Source: Pelolinea sp. (lineage in GTDB: Bacteria; Chloroflexota; Anaerolineae; Anaerolineales; Anaerolineaceae). Taken from it: a stretch of 42,610 nt of DNA. Numbering within the stretch: the stretch's first letter is position 1; each line of letters starts with the position of its first letter. The stretch spans positions 1 to 42,610 of the forward strand of contig JAAZOD010000016.1 in assembly GCA_012797975.1 (NCBI GenBank), in the 5' to 3' direction. The notes beneath the pieces were generated by a model. It was not told the origin of the DNA. It did not search any database and saw only the letters and a list, made by a program, of their open reading frames with translations. Positions 16,888 to 24,878 of the stretch are shown one piece after another. The translations under genes were made by a program, and so were the position numbers.

Positions 16888-16901
16888 ACCATTTCATCAT
16901 C

Positions 16902-16907
16902 TATAAT
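16902..16907 (+). promoter_or_regulatory. -10 box before the AAC(3)-like gene
   Basis: Perfect TATAAT eleven bases before the ATG at 16919. The leader would be at most a few bases long. No good -35 was seen. Confidence 0.35.
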
Positions 16908-16918
16908 TCATCCGAGCT

Positions 16919-17722
16919 ATGTTACAGTATCGTGATCTAAAAAATGCCATTCATGATTTGGGGGTAAAACGAAGTGAGCCCACCCTTGTGCATGCCTCCG
17001 CAGCGTTGATCCCTCAGGTCAAGGGCGGAATTCAAACCATGCTGGGCGCTATTTTAGCAGGGATCGACAATATGCTGATGCCCAGCTTCACATTCAAAAC
17101 CATGCTCATTCCAGAAATAGGCCCGGAAGAAAATCTGATCGAGTACGGCAGCGGGAGGGAGGAAAATCTCAATGCATCGATCTTTACCCCTGATCTTCCG
17201 GCAGATTTCGAAGATCAAGCCATCAGTGAAGTGTTTCGACATTACCCCGACGTGAACCGTTCCAACCACCCCATTCTTTCCTTTTTAGGATTGGGTTTGG
17301 ATGGCGCTCTTCAAGCACAATCGACGGCAGACCCCTATGGGCATATTCGTTATTTGCTGGGAAAGAATGCCAAAGTTCTGCTGATCGGAAAAGATATTTC
17401 CGCATTGTTCAGCATTCACGCTTGTGAACAAGAAAGCGGAAGAAAACAGTTCCTGCGCTGGGCAATGACCGAGGAGGGGATCAAGGAATGTCCTTCCTTC
17501 CCCGGCTGTTCGAACGGCTTTCACAAGGTACTCTTTCACCTGGAAGGTGAGGTCCGGCAGGTCACTGTTCAGGATCAACCCTGGTACTCCTTTTCACTCG
17601 ATTCCCTGACCCGCACCACCCTGCAGTTGCTGCGGGAAGATCCATATGCGCTGTTATGCAATGATCTGCATTGCGAAAAATGCAACTTGATAAGAAAGGA
17701 TATCCGTCAGCGAAGAGGGTAA
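16919..17722 (+). CDS. AAC(3)-family N-acetyltransferase-like protein
   Basis: 267 aa, full length for the antibiotic-acetyltransferase (AAC(3)/YokD/FrbF) fold. Family blocks are HASAALIPQVKGG with GAILAG near the N-terminus, MPSFTF, RHYPDVNRSNHPILSFLGLG, DPYGHIRYLLGKNAKVLLIG and a late SFSLDSLTR. Chromosomal members of this family outside resistance islands often do not act on aminoglycosides, so antibiotic resistance should not be assumed. The C-terminus has an unusual cysteine cluster (CNDLHCEKCNL) after the fold. It is flanked by a peptidase gene and an MBL-fold gene; the context does not show the substrate. Confidence 0.78.
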   Translation: MLQYRDLKNAIHDLGVKRSEPTLVHASAALIPQVKGGIQTMLGAILAGIDNMLMPSFTFKTMLIPEIGPEENLIEYGSGREENLNASIFTPDLPADFEDQAISEVFRHYPDVNRSNHPILSFLGLGLDGALQAQSTADPYGHIRYLLGKNAKVLLIGKDISALFSIHACEQESGRKQFLRWAMTEEGIKECPSFPGCSNGFHKVLFHLEGEVRQVTVQDQPWYSFSLDSLTRTTLQLLREDPYALLCNDLHCEKCNLIRKDIRQRRG

Positions 17723-17805
17723 AAATGAGTGTGCCGCTCCACATCTTGATTGACATATAATACAAATGAAATAGAAACAACCTTACAATTCTTTGGAGAG
17801 CATAA

Positions 17806-18642
17806 ATGAAAGAGATCAGTGAAAATGTGGTTATCGATACTACCTTGAGCGGTGTTACCGTGGGGGTCATTAAAACACCCAAAGGAGTGGTTTTTATTGA
17901 TTCTCCTTTAACTCCCAAAGATGTTCAGTCCTGGCGTACCACTGCCATGAAAAATGACAGCGGCCCCTCTCGCGTACATATTTTGCTGGATGAGCATTTT
18001 GACCGAACCGCCTGTGTGGTGCCTATTAAAAGCCCGGTATTGGCTCATGAAAAAACCAGCAAAGCCATCCAGAGCCGCCCCACCACCTTCCGCTTTCCAA
18101 CTTCCGACACTGGCAGCGAATGGGAACTTTACCCCGAGATTGGTCCCTTGCAGTGGATCAATCCTGAGATCACCTTCACCCAATCCATGGGTCTGGAACT
18201 GGATGATGATGTGGTCCAACTCAGCTATCATCCCGGTCCCTCCAAAGGGGCCATCTGGGTCGGCTTGCCGGTCCAAAAAATTGTTTTTGTGGGAGATACG
18301 GTTGTGGTGGACGAACCACCGTTTCTTGAAAACGCGGATATCGAACAATGGCTAGAAACGTTGGAGCTTCTCCGATCTGATCAGTACAAAGACTATACCA
18401 TTATCAGCGGTCGATCTGGCGTGATCGAAAAAAATGATATTCAAGAACAAATGAAATTCTTGAATCTTGTTCAAAAGAAAATGGAAAAATATTCCACCAA
18501 AGTCATTGAAACCGCTCAACTTGAGAAATTAACCGTGGGTCTCCTGGATATCTTTCCCGCCAAAACCAAAAAACTCCAGGAACACTATAAGGCTCGATTG
18601 AAATGGGGTTTAAGCCAGTATTATGGGCGCAGCGTACATTGA
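17806..18642 (+). CDS. Metallo-beta-lactamase-fold protein with degenerate metal site
   Basis: 278 aa. The opening resembles the MBL fold: a strand run then GVVFIDSPLTP and RVHILLDEHFDRTA, where functional members have THxHxDH. Here the block reads DEHFD (62-66), leaving one histidine and one acidic residue. Later blocks YHPGPSKGAIWVGLPVQKIVFVGDTVV and the terminal helices (LEHY-like EHYKARLKWGL) fit the fold. It may bind metal weakly or not at all. GGAGAG lies 5 bases before the ATG at 17806. A TATAAT lies at 17756-17761 without a clear -35. The asparaginase gene follows after 30 bases. Confidence 0.65.
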   Translation: MKEISENVVIDTTLSGVTVGVIKTPKGVVFIDSPLTPKDVQSWRTTAMKNDSGPSRVHILLDEHFDRTACVVPIKSPVLAHEKTSKAIQSRPTTFRFPTSDTGSEWELYPEIGPLQWINPEITFTQSMGLELDDDVVQLSYHPGPSKGAIWVGLPVQKIVFVGDTVVVDEPPFLENADIEQWLETLELLRSDQYKDYTIISGRSGVIEKNDIQEQMKFLNLVQKKMEKYSTKVIETAQLEKLTVGLLDIFPAKTKKLQEHYKARLKWGLSQYYGRSVH

Positions 18643-18672
18643 AGCGTTGGCATTGGATCAGTGAGGGTGCAC

Positions 18673-19737
18673 ATGACAGAACAAGCTTATAAACCGCTGG
18701 TTGAACTTACGCGCGGTGATATTGTTGAGTCCATTCATTTTGGCACGCTGGTGATCTGTGATAACGCAGGCAATGTGCTTTTCAGCTATGGAGATGCCAA
18801 CCTGGTCACATATCTGCGTTCCACCGCCAAACCGCTGCAGGTGCTGGCTTTACTGGAACATCCGGATGTTGAACAATATCATCTTTCGGACGATGAAATT
18901 GCCATCCTATGCGCTTCCCATTCCGGCACCGACGAGCATGTGGCAGTTTTGAAAAGACTGCAAAGGAAGATCGGGGTGGATGTTACTGATCTGCAATGCG
19001 GAACACATCTTCCTTTCGACCACCTCACTGCCAATCGGATTATCCGTGAGGGAACACAGCCATCCAGTCTTCAGCATAACTGTTCGGGAAAGCACAGTGG
19101 CATGCTAGCCCTAGCCCGGTTGCTTGTCGAACCGAAAGCGGACTATCTCCTTCCCGACCAACCGGTGCAGCAGTTGATTTTGCGCACCTGCGGGGAGATG
19201 TTCGGAATTCCTGCAAGTGATTTCAAGATGGGCATTGATGGGTGCTCAGCTCCTGTCTTTGCAGTTCCCATGCGCAATGCCGCCCGGGCATATGCTCTGT
19301 TGTGCCAGCCAGAGCAGCTTTCGGACCGGCGCAAACAGGCCTGTCGGCAGGTTACCCATGCCATGATGACTTATCCATTTTTGGTTGCCGGACCAGAACG
19401 GTTCGACACCGCCGTGATGCAGGCACTCCCCGGCAAATTGATCGCCAAAACAGGAGCGGAAGGATATTTTGGATTGGGGATCATGCCCGATGCACTTCAT
19501 CCGGGCAGCCCGGCTATGGGTATCATGGTGAAGATCAGCGATGGGGACTTGAAAGAGCGCGCCCGACCGGTGACCTGTATGGCCATCCTGCGGCACATGG
19601 GGTTGATCACTCCTGACGGTGAGAAACAACTGCAAACATTCGACGCTGGCAGCATTGCCAACTGGCGCAACATTCCCGTCGGTGAAATCCGACCCTCCGC
19701 ACCATTGGTTGAGGTATTGCGATCTTGGAAACCCTAG
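18673..19737 (+). CDS. Asparaginase, type II family (pfam06089 class)
   Basis: 354 aa. It matches the small bacterial/plant-symbiont L-asparaginase II family, not the classical AnsA/AnsB fold. Features are LVELTRGDIVESIHFG at the N-terminus, LRSTAKPLQVLALLEH, ILCASHSGTDEHV, HNCSGKHSGMLALAR and GIDGCSAPVFAVPMRN, with GAEGYFGLGI later. Hydrolysis of asparagine to aspartate and ammonia is inferred. I chose the ATG at 18673, which has GAGGGT 4-5 bases upstream, over the GTG at 18661. It overlaps the next gene by 13 bases. Confidence 0.88.
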   Translation: MTEQAYKPLVELTRGDIVESIHFGTLVICDNAGNVLFSYGDANLVTYLRSTAKPLQVLALLEHPDVEQYHLSDDEIAILCASHSGTDEHVAVLKRLQRKIGVDVTDLQCGTHLPFDHLTANRIIREGTQPSSLQHNCSGKHSGMLALARLLVEPKADYLLPDQPVQQLILRTCGEMFGIPASDFKMGIDGCSAPVFAVPMRNAARAYALLCQPEQLSDRRKQACRQVTHAMMTYPFLVAGPERFDTAVMQALPGKLIAKTGAEGYFGLGIMPDALHPGSPAMGIMVKISDGDLKERARPVTCMAILRHMGLITPDGEKQLQTFDAGSIANWRNIPVGEIRPSAPLVEVLRSWKP

Positions 19738-20435
19738 ATTCACTGCCAGAAGAGCTGCGCACACGCTTCTCAGCCGATCAGGAAAAAGCCCAATGGCTGT
19801 ATGCGGAACTGAAGAAAGCATTCGGGATGCCCGTCTGGCGTTCCCCCATGCCGGCCATCGATGAATTGATTTCTACCATTCTTTCCCAGAATTCCAACGA
19901 TCATAATCGCGATATAGCTTTTGAACGGTTGCGCAAGCGTTTTCCCACCTGGGATGCCGTTTGTGATGCGGATGTGGATGATGTCATCGATGCGATCCGT
20001 CCGGCCGGGCTGGGCAATCAAAAAGGCAGGCGCATCCAAGCCGTCCTGCAGCAGATCCGTCGGGAGCATCAAACCCTGGACCTGGATTTCTTGAAGGGCT
20101 GGGAACAGGAAAAGATCAAAGAATATCTGCTGCAATTCAAGGGGGTTGGCTTCAAGACCGCCGCCATCGTGATGCAGTTCTCTTTGGGTATACCGGCATT
20201 TCCGGTAGATACGCATATTTATCGAGTGACCGGACGTTTTGGCATTCGTCCCCTGAACATGTCTGTGGAAGACTGCCATGCATATATGGAAAATCTGTTC
20301 CGGCCGGACCAATACGAAGCCGGGCATCTCAACATCATTCGCCTGGGGAGAGAGATCTGCCAGGCGCGCAAAGCACAATGCGAACGTTGCCCGCTCAGAC
20401 CGCACTGCAGTTATTATGCCGAACAGTGCTCCTGA
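19725..20435 (+). CDS. nth: Endonuclease III-like DNA glycosylase / AP lyase
   Basis: 236 aa base-excision repair enzyme of the HhH-GPD superfamily. The helix-hairpin-helix reads LLQFKGVGFKTAAIV with the catalytic lysine at about K144. The catalytic aspartate is D162 in FPVDTHIYRV. The iron-sulfur loop is intact, C212-x6-C219-x2-C222-x5-C228, exactly the EndoIII spacing. It is somewhat more divergent than housekeeping Nth (ILSQNSNDHNRD where Nth has LSAQTTD), so it may be an Nth paralogue with a different lesion range. The start is a TTG at 19725 inside the asparaginase gene; no better start is available before residue 35. Confidence 0.87.
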   Translation: METLDSLPEELRTRFSADQEKAQWLYAELKKAFGMPVWRSPMPAIDELISTILSQNSNDHNRDIAFERLRKRFPTWDAVCDADVDDVIDAIRPAGLGNQKGRRIQAVLQQIRREHQTLDLDFLKGWEQEKIKEYLLQFKGVGFKTAAIVMQFSLGIPAFPVDTHIYRVTGRFGIRPLNMSVEDCHAYMENLFRPDQYEAGHLNIIRLGREICQARKAQCERCPLRPHCSYYAEQCS

Positions 20436-20464
20436 AGAACAAAAATCACCCTCTCAAAAATAAT

Positions 20465-20492
20465 TTTTACATTTTCCGGTTGATGGTATAGT
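20465..20492 (+). promoter_or_regulatory. Predicted promoter of the MBL hydrolase gene
   Basis: TTTTAC (20465-20470), 16 bases, TATAGT (20487-20492). The -10 lies in a 15-base word, ATGGTATAGTAGTAT (20483-20497), repeated with one change before the lipoprotein gene at 22849. Confidence 0.4.
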
Positions 20493-20546
20493 AGTATCTG
20501 CTAGACATATTATTGGTAGTTAAAAATCGCATAGGAGAAAATCGAA

Positions 20547-21395
20547 ATGAAAGTCACCTTATTACTTGAGAATAACAGTTTGTTTGCCACCTATCTCAAT
20601 GCCGAGCATGGCTTCTCAGCATGGATCGAAGATGAAGACATCAAAGTCCTGTTTGACTTTGGTTTTTCCGGTAACTTCATCAAAAATGCCGAGGCGCTGG
20701 ATATCGATCTGCGCACCGCTGATTATGTCATTCTTTCCCATGGGCATCGCGATCACAGTGGCGGGTTGAAATACCTGCTCAAATATTACCGGGATATGGC
20801 AATGGCTCGCAAACCCATTATGCTGATCACCATGGAAGATATCTTCTACAAGAAATATAACTTCAAGAAGAACCATGCTTCCGGGTTTGATGTTAGTCGT
20901 GAAGTGCTGGAACAATATTTCGATGTGCGCATCACCCCCGAACCGGTCTGGCTGACCAAGAACCTGTGTTACATGGGGGTGACCGAGCTCACCAATGATT
21001 TTGAGCATAAAGTTCCCCAGGTACCCAAAAAACTCAAAAACGGTATGTGGGTGGACGATGTGGTGGACGAGGATACGCAGCTTGCCTATCGCCACAAAAA
21101 TGGAAAAGAGGTCAGTGTTGTCGCGGCCTGTGCCCATTACGGCATTTGCAACATTATGGAATACGCCAAGAAGCTCACCGGTGCTTCTCAGATCAACACC
21201 TACCTGGGCGGATCCCATCTGCGGATCGATGAGGTTCCCCAATCGCAGTTGGACAAGACCGTTGAATATGTGAAAGGCCAGCATATCAAGAACTTTTATA
21301 TTTGCCATGATACCGATCTGCATTGCAAACTGGCTCTGTGGAACGCCACCCCCAGCAAGGAAGCCGGCGTAGGACTGGTAGTGGAACTTGAATAA
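20547..21395 (+). CDS. MBL-fold metallo-hydrolase (DHPPP-synthase-like group)
   Basis: 282 aa with an intact metal site: HGHRDH at 65-70 followed by SGG, and VVAACAHYGICNIMEYA carrying the next histidine. The C-terminal part (NFYICHDTDLHCKLAL) supplies the last ligand region. This pattern is closest to the group annotated after the archaeal dihydropterin / aminobenzene 5'-phosphate synthase. Most bacterial members have no proven substrate and the pterin name should not be transferred. GGAG lies 9-10 bases before the ATG. A very strong terminator follows the gene. Confidence 0.83.
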   Translation: MKVTLLLENNSLFATYLNAEHGFSAWIEDEDIKVLFDFGFSGNFIKNAEALDIDLRTADYVILSHGHRDHSGGLKYLLKYYRDMAMARKPIMLITMEDIFYKKYNFKKNHASGFDVSREVLEQYFDVRITPEPVWLTKNLCYMGVTELTNDFEHKVPQVPKKLKNGMWVDDVVDEDTQLAYRHKNGKEVSVVAACAHYGICNIMEYAKKLTGASQINTYLGGSHLRIDEVPQSQLDKTVEYVKGQHIKNFYICHDTDLHCKLALWNATPSKEAGVGLVVELE

Positions 21396-21433
21396 GGAAC
21401 ACACCATTTTCTGATAAGTTGTGACATAAGTTG

Positions 21434-21475
21434 AAATAGAGCTGGCTTTTTTAAAGCCAGCTCTATTTTTTATTT
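21434..21475. terminator. Bidirectional intrinsic terminator
   Basis: 16-base perfect stem AAATAGAGCTGGCTTT (21434-21449) with its complement at 21453-21468, 3-base loop, then TTTTTTATTT. On the minus strand AAA-rich sequence at the other end gives a T run as well, so it also serves the DUF3048 gene ending at 21470. Confidence 0.92.
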
Positions 21476-22726
21476 GGGCGTATGTACTCTGACCGCCCAG
21501 TAGCCGGAACCGGGCTGGTCACCGTTTGCCAGACGATTGAACACTTCCGAATCGACCGTTTCCCAATAGGGCGTGAAAGAAGGCACGATCTCGATCCAGG
21601 TTTGCCCCGGCTTGAGCGGAAAAGGATTCCCCTTGGCATCAATGAAGCGAATCGGTCGAAGTTTGCCGGTGGTTTTTTCATATTCCTCGCTGGCAGTTGT
21701 CCAGTACAGATCATACTTTTGGCCATCCCTGAAAAGCAAGGCTTTCCCCCGTTTGATGTACAGAAGGGAAATATCGACATTGGTTGAATTTCCAGCATTA
21801 TGGTCGGCGAAAAGAACAACAACATTGGAGGCGCTCAAGGGTTCCCCGGTTATACGTTCGGTAGATTGAACAAATGTCGCTCCATCCGCTTTGTCCTGCC
21901 AGCGTCGATAGGTCCCGCTTTCTTCGTCATAGCGCCAAAAGATCTGGTTGAGATAGGAATAAAAAAGCCACAGCGATTGGGCTGTCCTTCCGCCTTCGGG
22001 AACCGCTGTATCAAAATACATGCCGCTTAATGCAGCTTCGCCCAGTTCTTTCTGGCTCGACTGGGACAGCGCTTCCAATTGAGACACCTTCATCATGGCA
22101 CTGTTCGGATTAGAAAGATCACTGCCAAAGAAATTTGTGTAATTTTTAAGCTGTTCCGAAACATACTTGGCGGCAGAGGCCATGACCAGGTATCCGTTAT
22201 ACAGTTCACGGATGTATTCGTAGGTTATACGCCCCGATCGTATAGGTCCAATCGTCGGTTCCTTGATACTGGTTGTGGTTTTATCTTCAGGATATGCCTG
22301 TGCGACTTCCTGCGGGAAATCACCATAAAATACGCATAAAAAGCGGGTCATGCCTTCTCCGATCCACAATTCGAAAACGATCGGGCAGTACGATAAACCC
22401 GCCTGCGGGCGTGCGGAAACCGGGAAATTGCTGATGGATACCAGCAAGGGAGGGTTTTTCAAGTTCTCGGCATTCTTCACCGGCAACCCGTTCAATGGGT
22501 TCACATTTTCCGGGAAGGTGAGCGGACCCAACGGTTGAGAGGTTGCAGTTATGGTCGGCAGTGGCGAGGGGGAAGGAGTGACTTCAACAGATAAAACGCT
22601 GTCAGCGATGGGCTCTTTCGCAGTTTCTTCATCGGTGGGAGAAAGAGCAGTGGCAACGGGATAGGCACAACCTGCAAACTCAAATATCAGGAGGGACAAA
22701 ATGCTGATAAAATATTTGCCTTTCAT
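21470..22726 (-). CDS. DUF3048 (YerB-like) lipoprotein
   Basis: 418 aa. A signal peptide ends in the lipobox FAGC (C20), then a Pro/Thr/Ser linker (TPSPSPLPTITATSQP). The DUF3048 N-terminal domain is recognisable from NPLNGLPV, LLVSISNFPVSARPQAGLS and ELWIGEGMTRFLCVFYG. The C-terminal domain has VVVLFADHN, ISLLYIKRGKALLFRDGQ and PLKPGQTWIEIVP. The family is secreted or surface-held in Firmicutes and Chloroflexi and its function is unknown. AGGAG lies before the ATG at 22726. The gene is divergent from the lipoprotein gene at 22849 and ends within the terminator stem. Confidence 0.87.
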   Translation of the reverse strand: MKGKYFISILSLLIFEFAGCAYPVATALSPTDEETAKEPIADSVLSVEVTPSPSPLPTITATSQPLGPLTFPENVNPLNGLPVKNAENLKNPPLLVSISNFPVSARPQAGLSYCPIVFELWIGEGMTRFLCVFYGDFPQEVAQAYPEDKTTTSIKEPTIGPIRSGRITYEYIRELYNGYLVMASAAKYVSEQLKNYTNFFGSDLSNPNSAMMKVSQLEALSQSSQKELGEAALSGMYFDTAVPEGGRTAQSLWLFYSYLNQIFWRYDEESGTYRRWQDKADGATFVQSTERITGEPLSASNVVVLFADHNAGNSTNVDISLLYIKRGKALLFRDGQKYDLYWTTASEEYEKTTGKLRPIRFIDAKGNPFPLKPGQTWIEIVPSFTPYWETVDSEVFNRLANGDQPGSGYWAVRVHTPK

Positions 22727-22765
22727 TCGCTAGCTCCTTGACTAATTCTAAAGCATTTTCCATCA

Positions 22766-22794
22766 TTGACAAAATCCAGAATTTTGCTTAAACT
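22766..22794 (+). promoter_or_regulatory. Predicted promoter of the lipoprotein gene at 22849
   Basis: TTGACA (22766-22771), 17-base spacer, TAAACT (22789-22794). A second possible -10, TATAGT at 22798-22803, overlaps an inverted repeat just downstream. Confidence 0.45.
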
Positions 22795-22802
22795 ATGGTA
22801 TA

Positions 22803-22823
22803 GTGGTATGACCAATATACCAC
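22803..22823. promoter_or_regulatory. Inverted repeat, possible operator
   Basis: GTGGTAT (22803-22809), 7-base centre, ATACCAC (22817-22823): perfect 7-base arms placed just downstream of the predicted promoter of the lipoprotein gene. This is where a repressor or early-transcript element would act. No regulator is encoded nearby. Confidence 0.35.
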
Positions 22824-22848
22824 ATAAGTACAGAAATGGAGAAAGAGA

Positions 22849-23598
22849 ATGAAAATCAAAACCGTATTTGGCATCCTGCTGGTCGTTCTGCTGCTTGCAG
22901 CGTGTAAGGTAACGCCAAACACAGCCGCTACACAAAATAGTAATTCCGAACCGCTAACCAGCGAATTAAAACCGGAACCTACTGAATCGGTCCTCTCGGA
23001 AGACTTGATTTTACGCGAGGAATTTGACGATGATATTAATAAAAATTGGGGCATTAAGATCGTTTCCGGGCTGGAAGACCAGCTCATCTGGTCGCAGACC
23101 AATGGCAAGTTCCGCCTAGAGATCCAACCGCCCAACGACACAAACTTTGCCTTCTTCCGCAAAGATACCTCCTATGACGATGTGATCGTTCAAGCCGAAG
23201 TGGAAAACTATGGGCAGACTGACAACGCTTTCTCGCTGATGTGCCGTGCCAGCGAACAGGGTTGGTACGAGCTGCGCATCAGCAGCCAGGGATACTATGA
23301 ACTGCTGCGCTATGATCAGTATCTGGCTGATGAAGGGAAGAACGCCTATACCAATTTCGTAGAAAAGCGCATCGGCAGCACGTTGATCAAGACCGGCGAA
23401 GATACCAATGTATTTGCCCTCTCTTGCCAAGGAGATCAGCTAAAAGTCTTCATCAATGGTGAACAGGTCTATGCCGACAAACGCCCGCTCACCGTTGAAG
23501 ACACGACTTATTCCGAAGGCACCGTCGGGTTCGGTGTGCTGAGTTATGGAAAAGAAGTCGATGTGACCTTCAATTATCTGGAAACCTTAAAACCCTAG
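22849..23598 (+). CDS. Lipoprotein with a concanavalin A-like (glucanase/lectin-type) domain
   Basis: 249 aa. The lipobox is LAAC with the cysteine at residue 19, followed by a polar linker of about 40 residues. The rest is a beta-rich domain beginning REEFDDDINKNWGI and running through SLMCRASEQGWYELRIS and GYYELLRYDQY to VGFGVLSYG and FNYLETL. This alternation is typical of concanavalin A-like jelly rolls that bind or cleave sugars. I see no glycosidase acid pair, so a binding or structural role is more likely. A second protein with the same layout is encoded at 39671-40393. GGAGA precedes the ATG. Confidence 0.72.
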   Translation: MKIKTVFGILLVVLLLAACKVTPNTAATQNSNSEPLTSELKPEPTESVLSEDLILREEFDDDINKNWGIKIVSGLEDQLIWSQTNGKFRLEIQPPNDTNFAFFRKDTSYDDVIVQAEVENYGQTDNAFSLMCRASEQGWYELRISSQGYYELLRYDQYLADEGKNAYTNFVEKRIGSTLIKTGEDTNVFALSCQGDQLKVFINGEQVYADKRPLTVEDTTYSEGTVGFGVLSYGKEVDVTFNYLETLKP

Positions 23599-23623
23599 CA
23601 TCTTCTAAGCGGTACCCCTTTTG

Positions 23624-23656
23624 AGAAGGAGACCTTTTGGTCTCCTTCTTCATTTT
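23624..23656 (+). terminator. Intrinsic terminator after the lipoprotein gene
   Basis: 11-base stem AGAAGGAGACC / GGTCTCCTTCT with a TTTT loop, then TTCATTTTACT. Confidence 0.8.
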
Positions 23657-23681
23657 ACTGGTCTTCCACCCCTTCCTTCGT

Positions 23682-23687
23682 TATAAT
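23682..23687 (+). promoter_or_regulatory. -10 box of the nurA-herA operon
   Basis: Perfect TATAAT 30 bases before the nurA ATG. No good -35 was found. It lies just after the preceding terminator, so the operon is likely independent. Confidence 0.4.
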
Positions 23688-23717
23688 CAATTCTATGAAC
23701 AATGCGCGGGGAATCCC

Positions 23718-24878
23718 ATGCCATTGAACCACCTTGAACTGCAAGAACAAATCACGTGTTTTTCCAGAGAGAGTTTGCGGTACCATCAGAACGCTCAAGA
23801 ACAGCTCGCTCAAGCCCTGCAGGCATTGGCCCATTTTTCCAGCGATTTGGAAAAAATGCAGCGCATCGGTAATGTCGCAACGGTACGGGTCGCCATTCCG
23901 ACGGGCGAGAATCCAGCCACACCCTTTTCTGTTTTAACTGAAACGAATACCTGTAACCTGGTCTGTGCAGACGGATCGCAGATCATCCCCGATCCGCACG
24001 CTGTTCCGGTATTTGCCCTGGTGAATATCGGCGTGATCCGCATCCTTGCAGGACAATCCGAGCCCATTCAACCTCTCATTTACAGCAAACTGTTGCAGCA
24101 TGATCAGCTTTATGTGAATAATGAACTTGTCAATGAAGAGATGGTGAATTTGGAACGTGATATGCTCGAAATGCGCCATCTTTCTGAGAATTGCAGAGGA
24201 TTAAAGGGTCCTGTCATTGCTTTGCGTGATGGCATGTTGGAGCTGTATCATGAGCCCAGAAACCAGCAGGCCTTCCAGGAGAAGGTTCAGTCGTACCACG
24301 CTTATCTTGAATCGCTGCACGCCGCAGATGTCATCGGTGCAGGGTATGTGGATAAACCACGTTCTCAAATGGTGCTGGAACTGCTGCGGCTCTGTGCAGC
24401 AGAAGATCAAAAGCAGTCAGCCGCTGCATTCTTTCCCAACCTCATTGATCGGCAGCTTTTTGAACAGAGATTGAAAAGTGGGGAGAGGTCGGCAATCTTT
24501 GAAAATCGCCCATGCCGGGATAATCCTGCGGAAAGATTCTCTTCAAAATTCTTCTTCTTTTATTTTAATGTGAGCTGCAATGAGAAACCCTGGATCGTAC
24601 GGGTCGAGATTCCCGACTGGGTGGCGGCGGACAGTGCAAAAGTGAATTTACTGCAATCCGTCTTGCTGGAACAGTGCGCCATCATGGGCACCAAACCATA
24701 CCCTTACTGCCTGCACCGCGCGCATGAAACAGCGCTGGTACGCCAAGAGGAAAAGGACGAATTGGGCAAGCGTATCCAGACCCACCAGCTCCAGGACGGA
24801 ATTCCATTGGACGAAAAATCATACAAACAAAGTGCCAAAGACCATGAACCTCGTAAAACAGTGGAGCGTAAAAGATGA
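23718..24878 (+). CDS. nurA: NurA domain nuclease
   Basis: 386 aa. NurA is a 5'-3' nuclease that works with the HerA translocase in DNA-end resection in archaea and some bacteria. Visible motifs: CADGSQ with the catalytic aspartate D85, the acidic block VNLERDMLEMRHL around residue 146, VIALRDGMLEL with D171, GAGYVDKPRS, and a late HRAHETALV segment. These fit the RNase H-like active site of the family. I start at the ATG at 23718 (MPLNHLELQEQ) with GGGGA before it; an in-frame start at 23637 would place coding sequence inside the upstream terminator. It overlaps the next gene by 4 bases (ATGA). Confidence 0.85.
   Translation: MPLNHLELQEQITCFSRESLRYHQNAQEQLAQALQALAHFSSDLEKMQRIGNVATVRVAIPTGENPATPFSVLTETNTCNLVCADGSQIIPDPHAVPVFALVNIGVIRILAGQSEPIQPLIYSKLLQHDQLYVNNELVNEEMVNLERDMLEMRHLSENCRGLKGPVIALRDGMLELYHEPRNQQAFQEKVQSYHAYLESLHAADVIGAGYVDKPRSQMVLELLRLCAAEDQKQSAAAFFPNLIDRQLFEQRLKSGERSAIFENRPCRDNPAERFSSKFFFFYFNVSCNEKPWIVRVEIPDWVAADSAKVNLLQSVLLEQCAIMGTKPYPYCLHRAHETALVRQEEKDELGKRIQTHQLQDGIPLDEKSYKQSAKDHEPRKTVERKR

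Noticed and set aside
17756-17761. TATAAT before the degenerate MBL gene
   Set aside because: No -35 element or extended -10 within the right distance; too weak alone.
23637-23717. Earlier start for nurA
   Set aside because: It would begin inside the preceding terminator and add a hydrophobic leader not expected for NurA.
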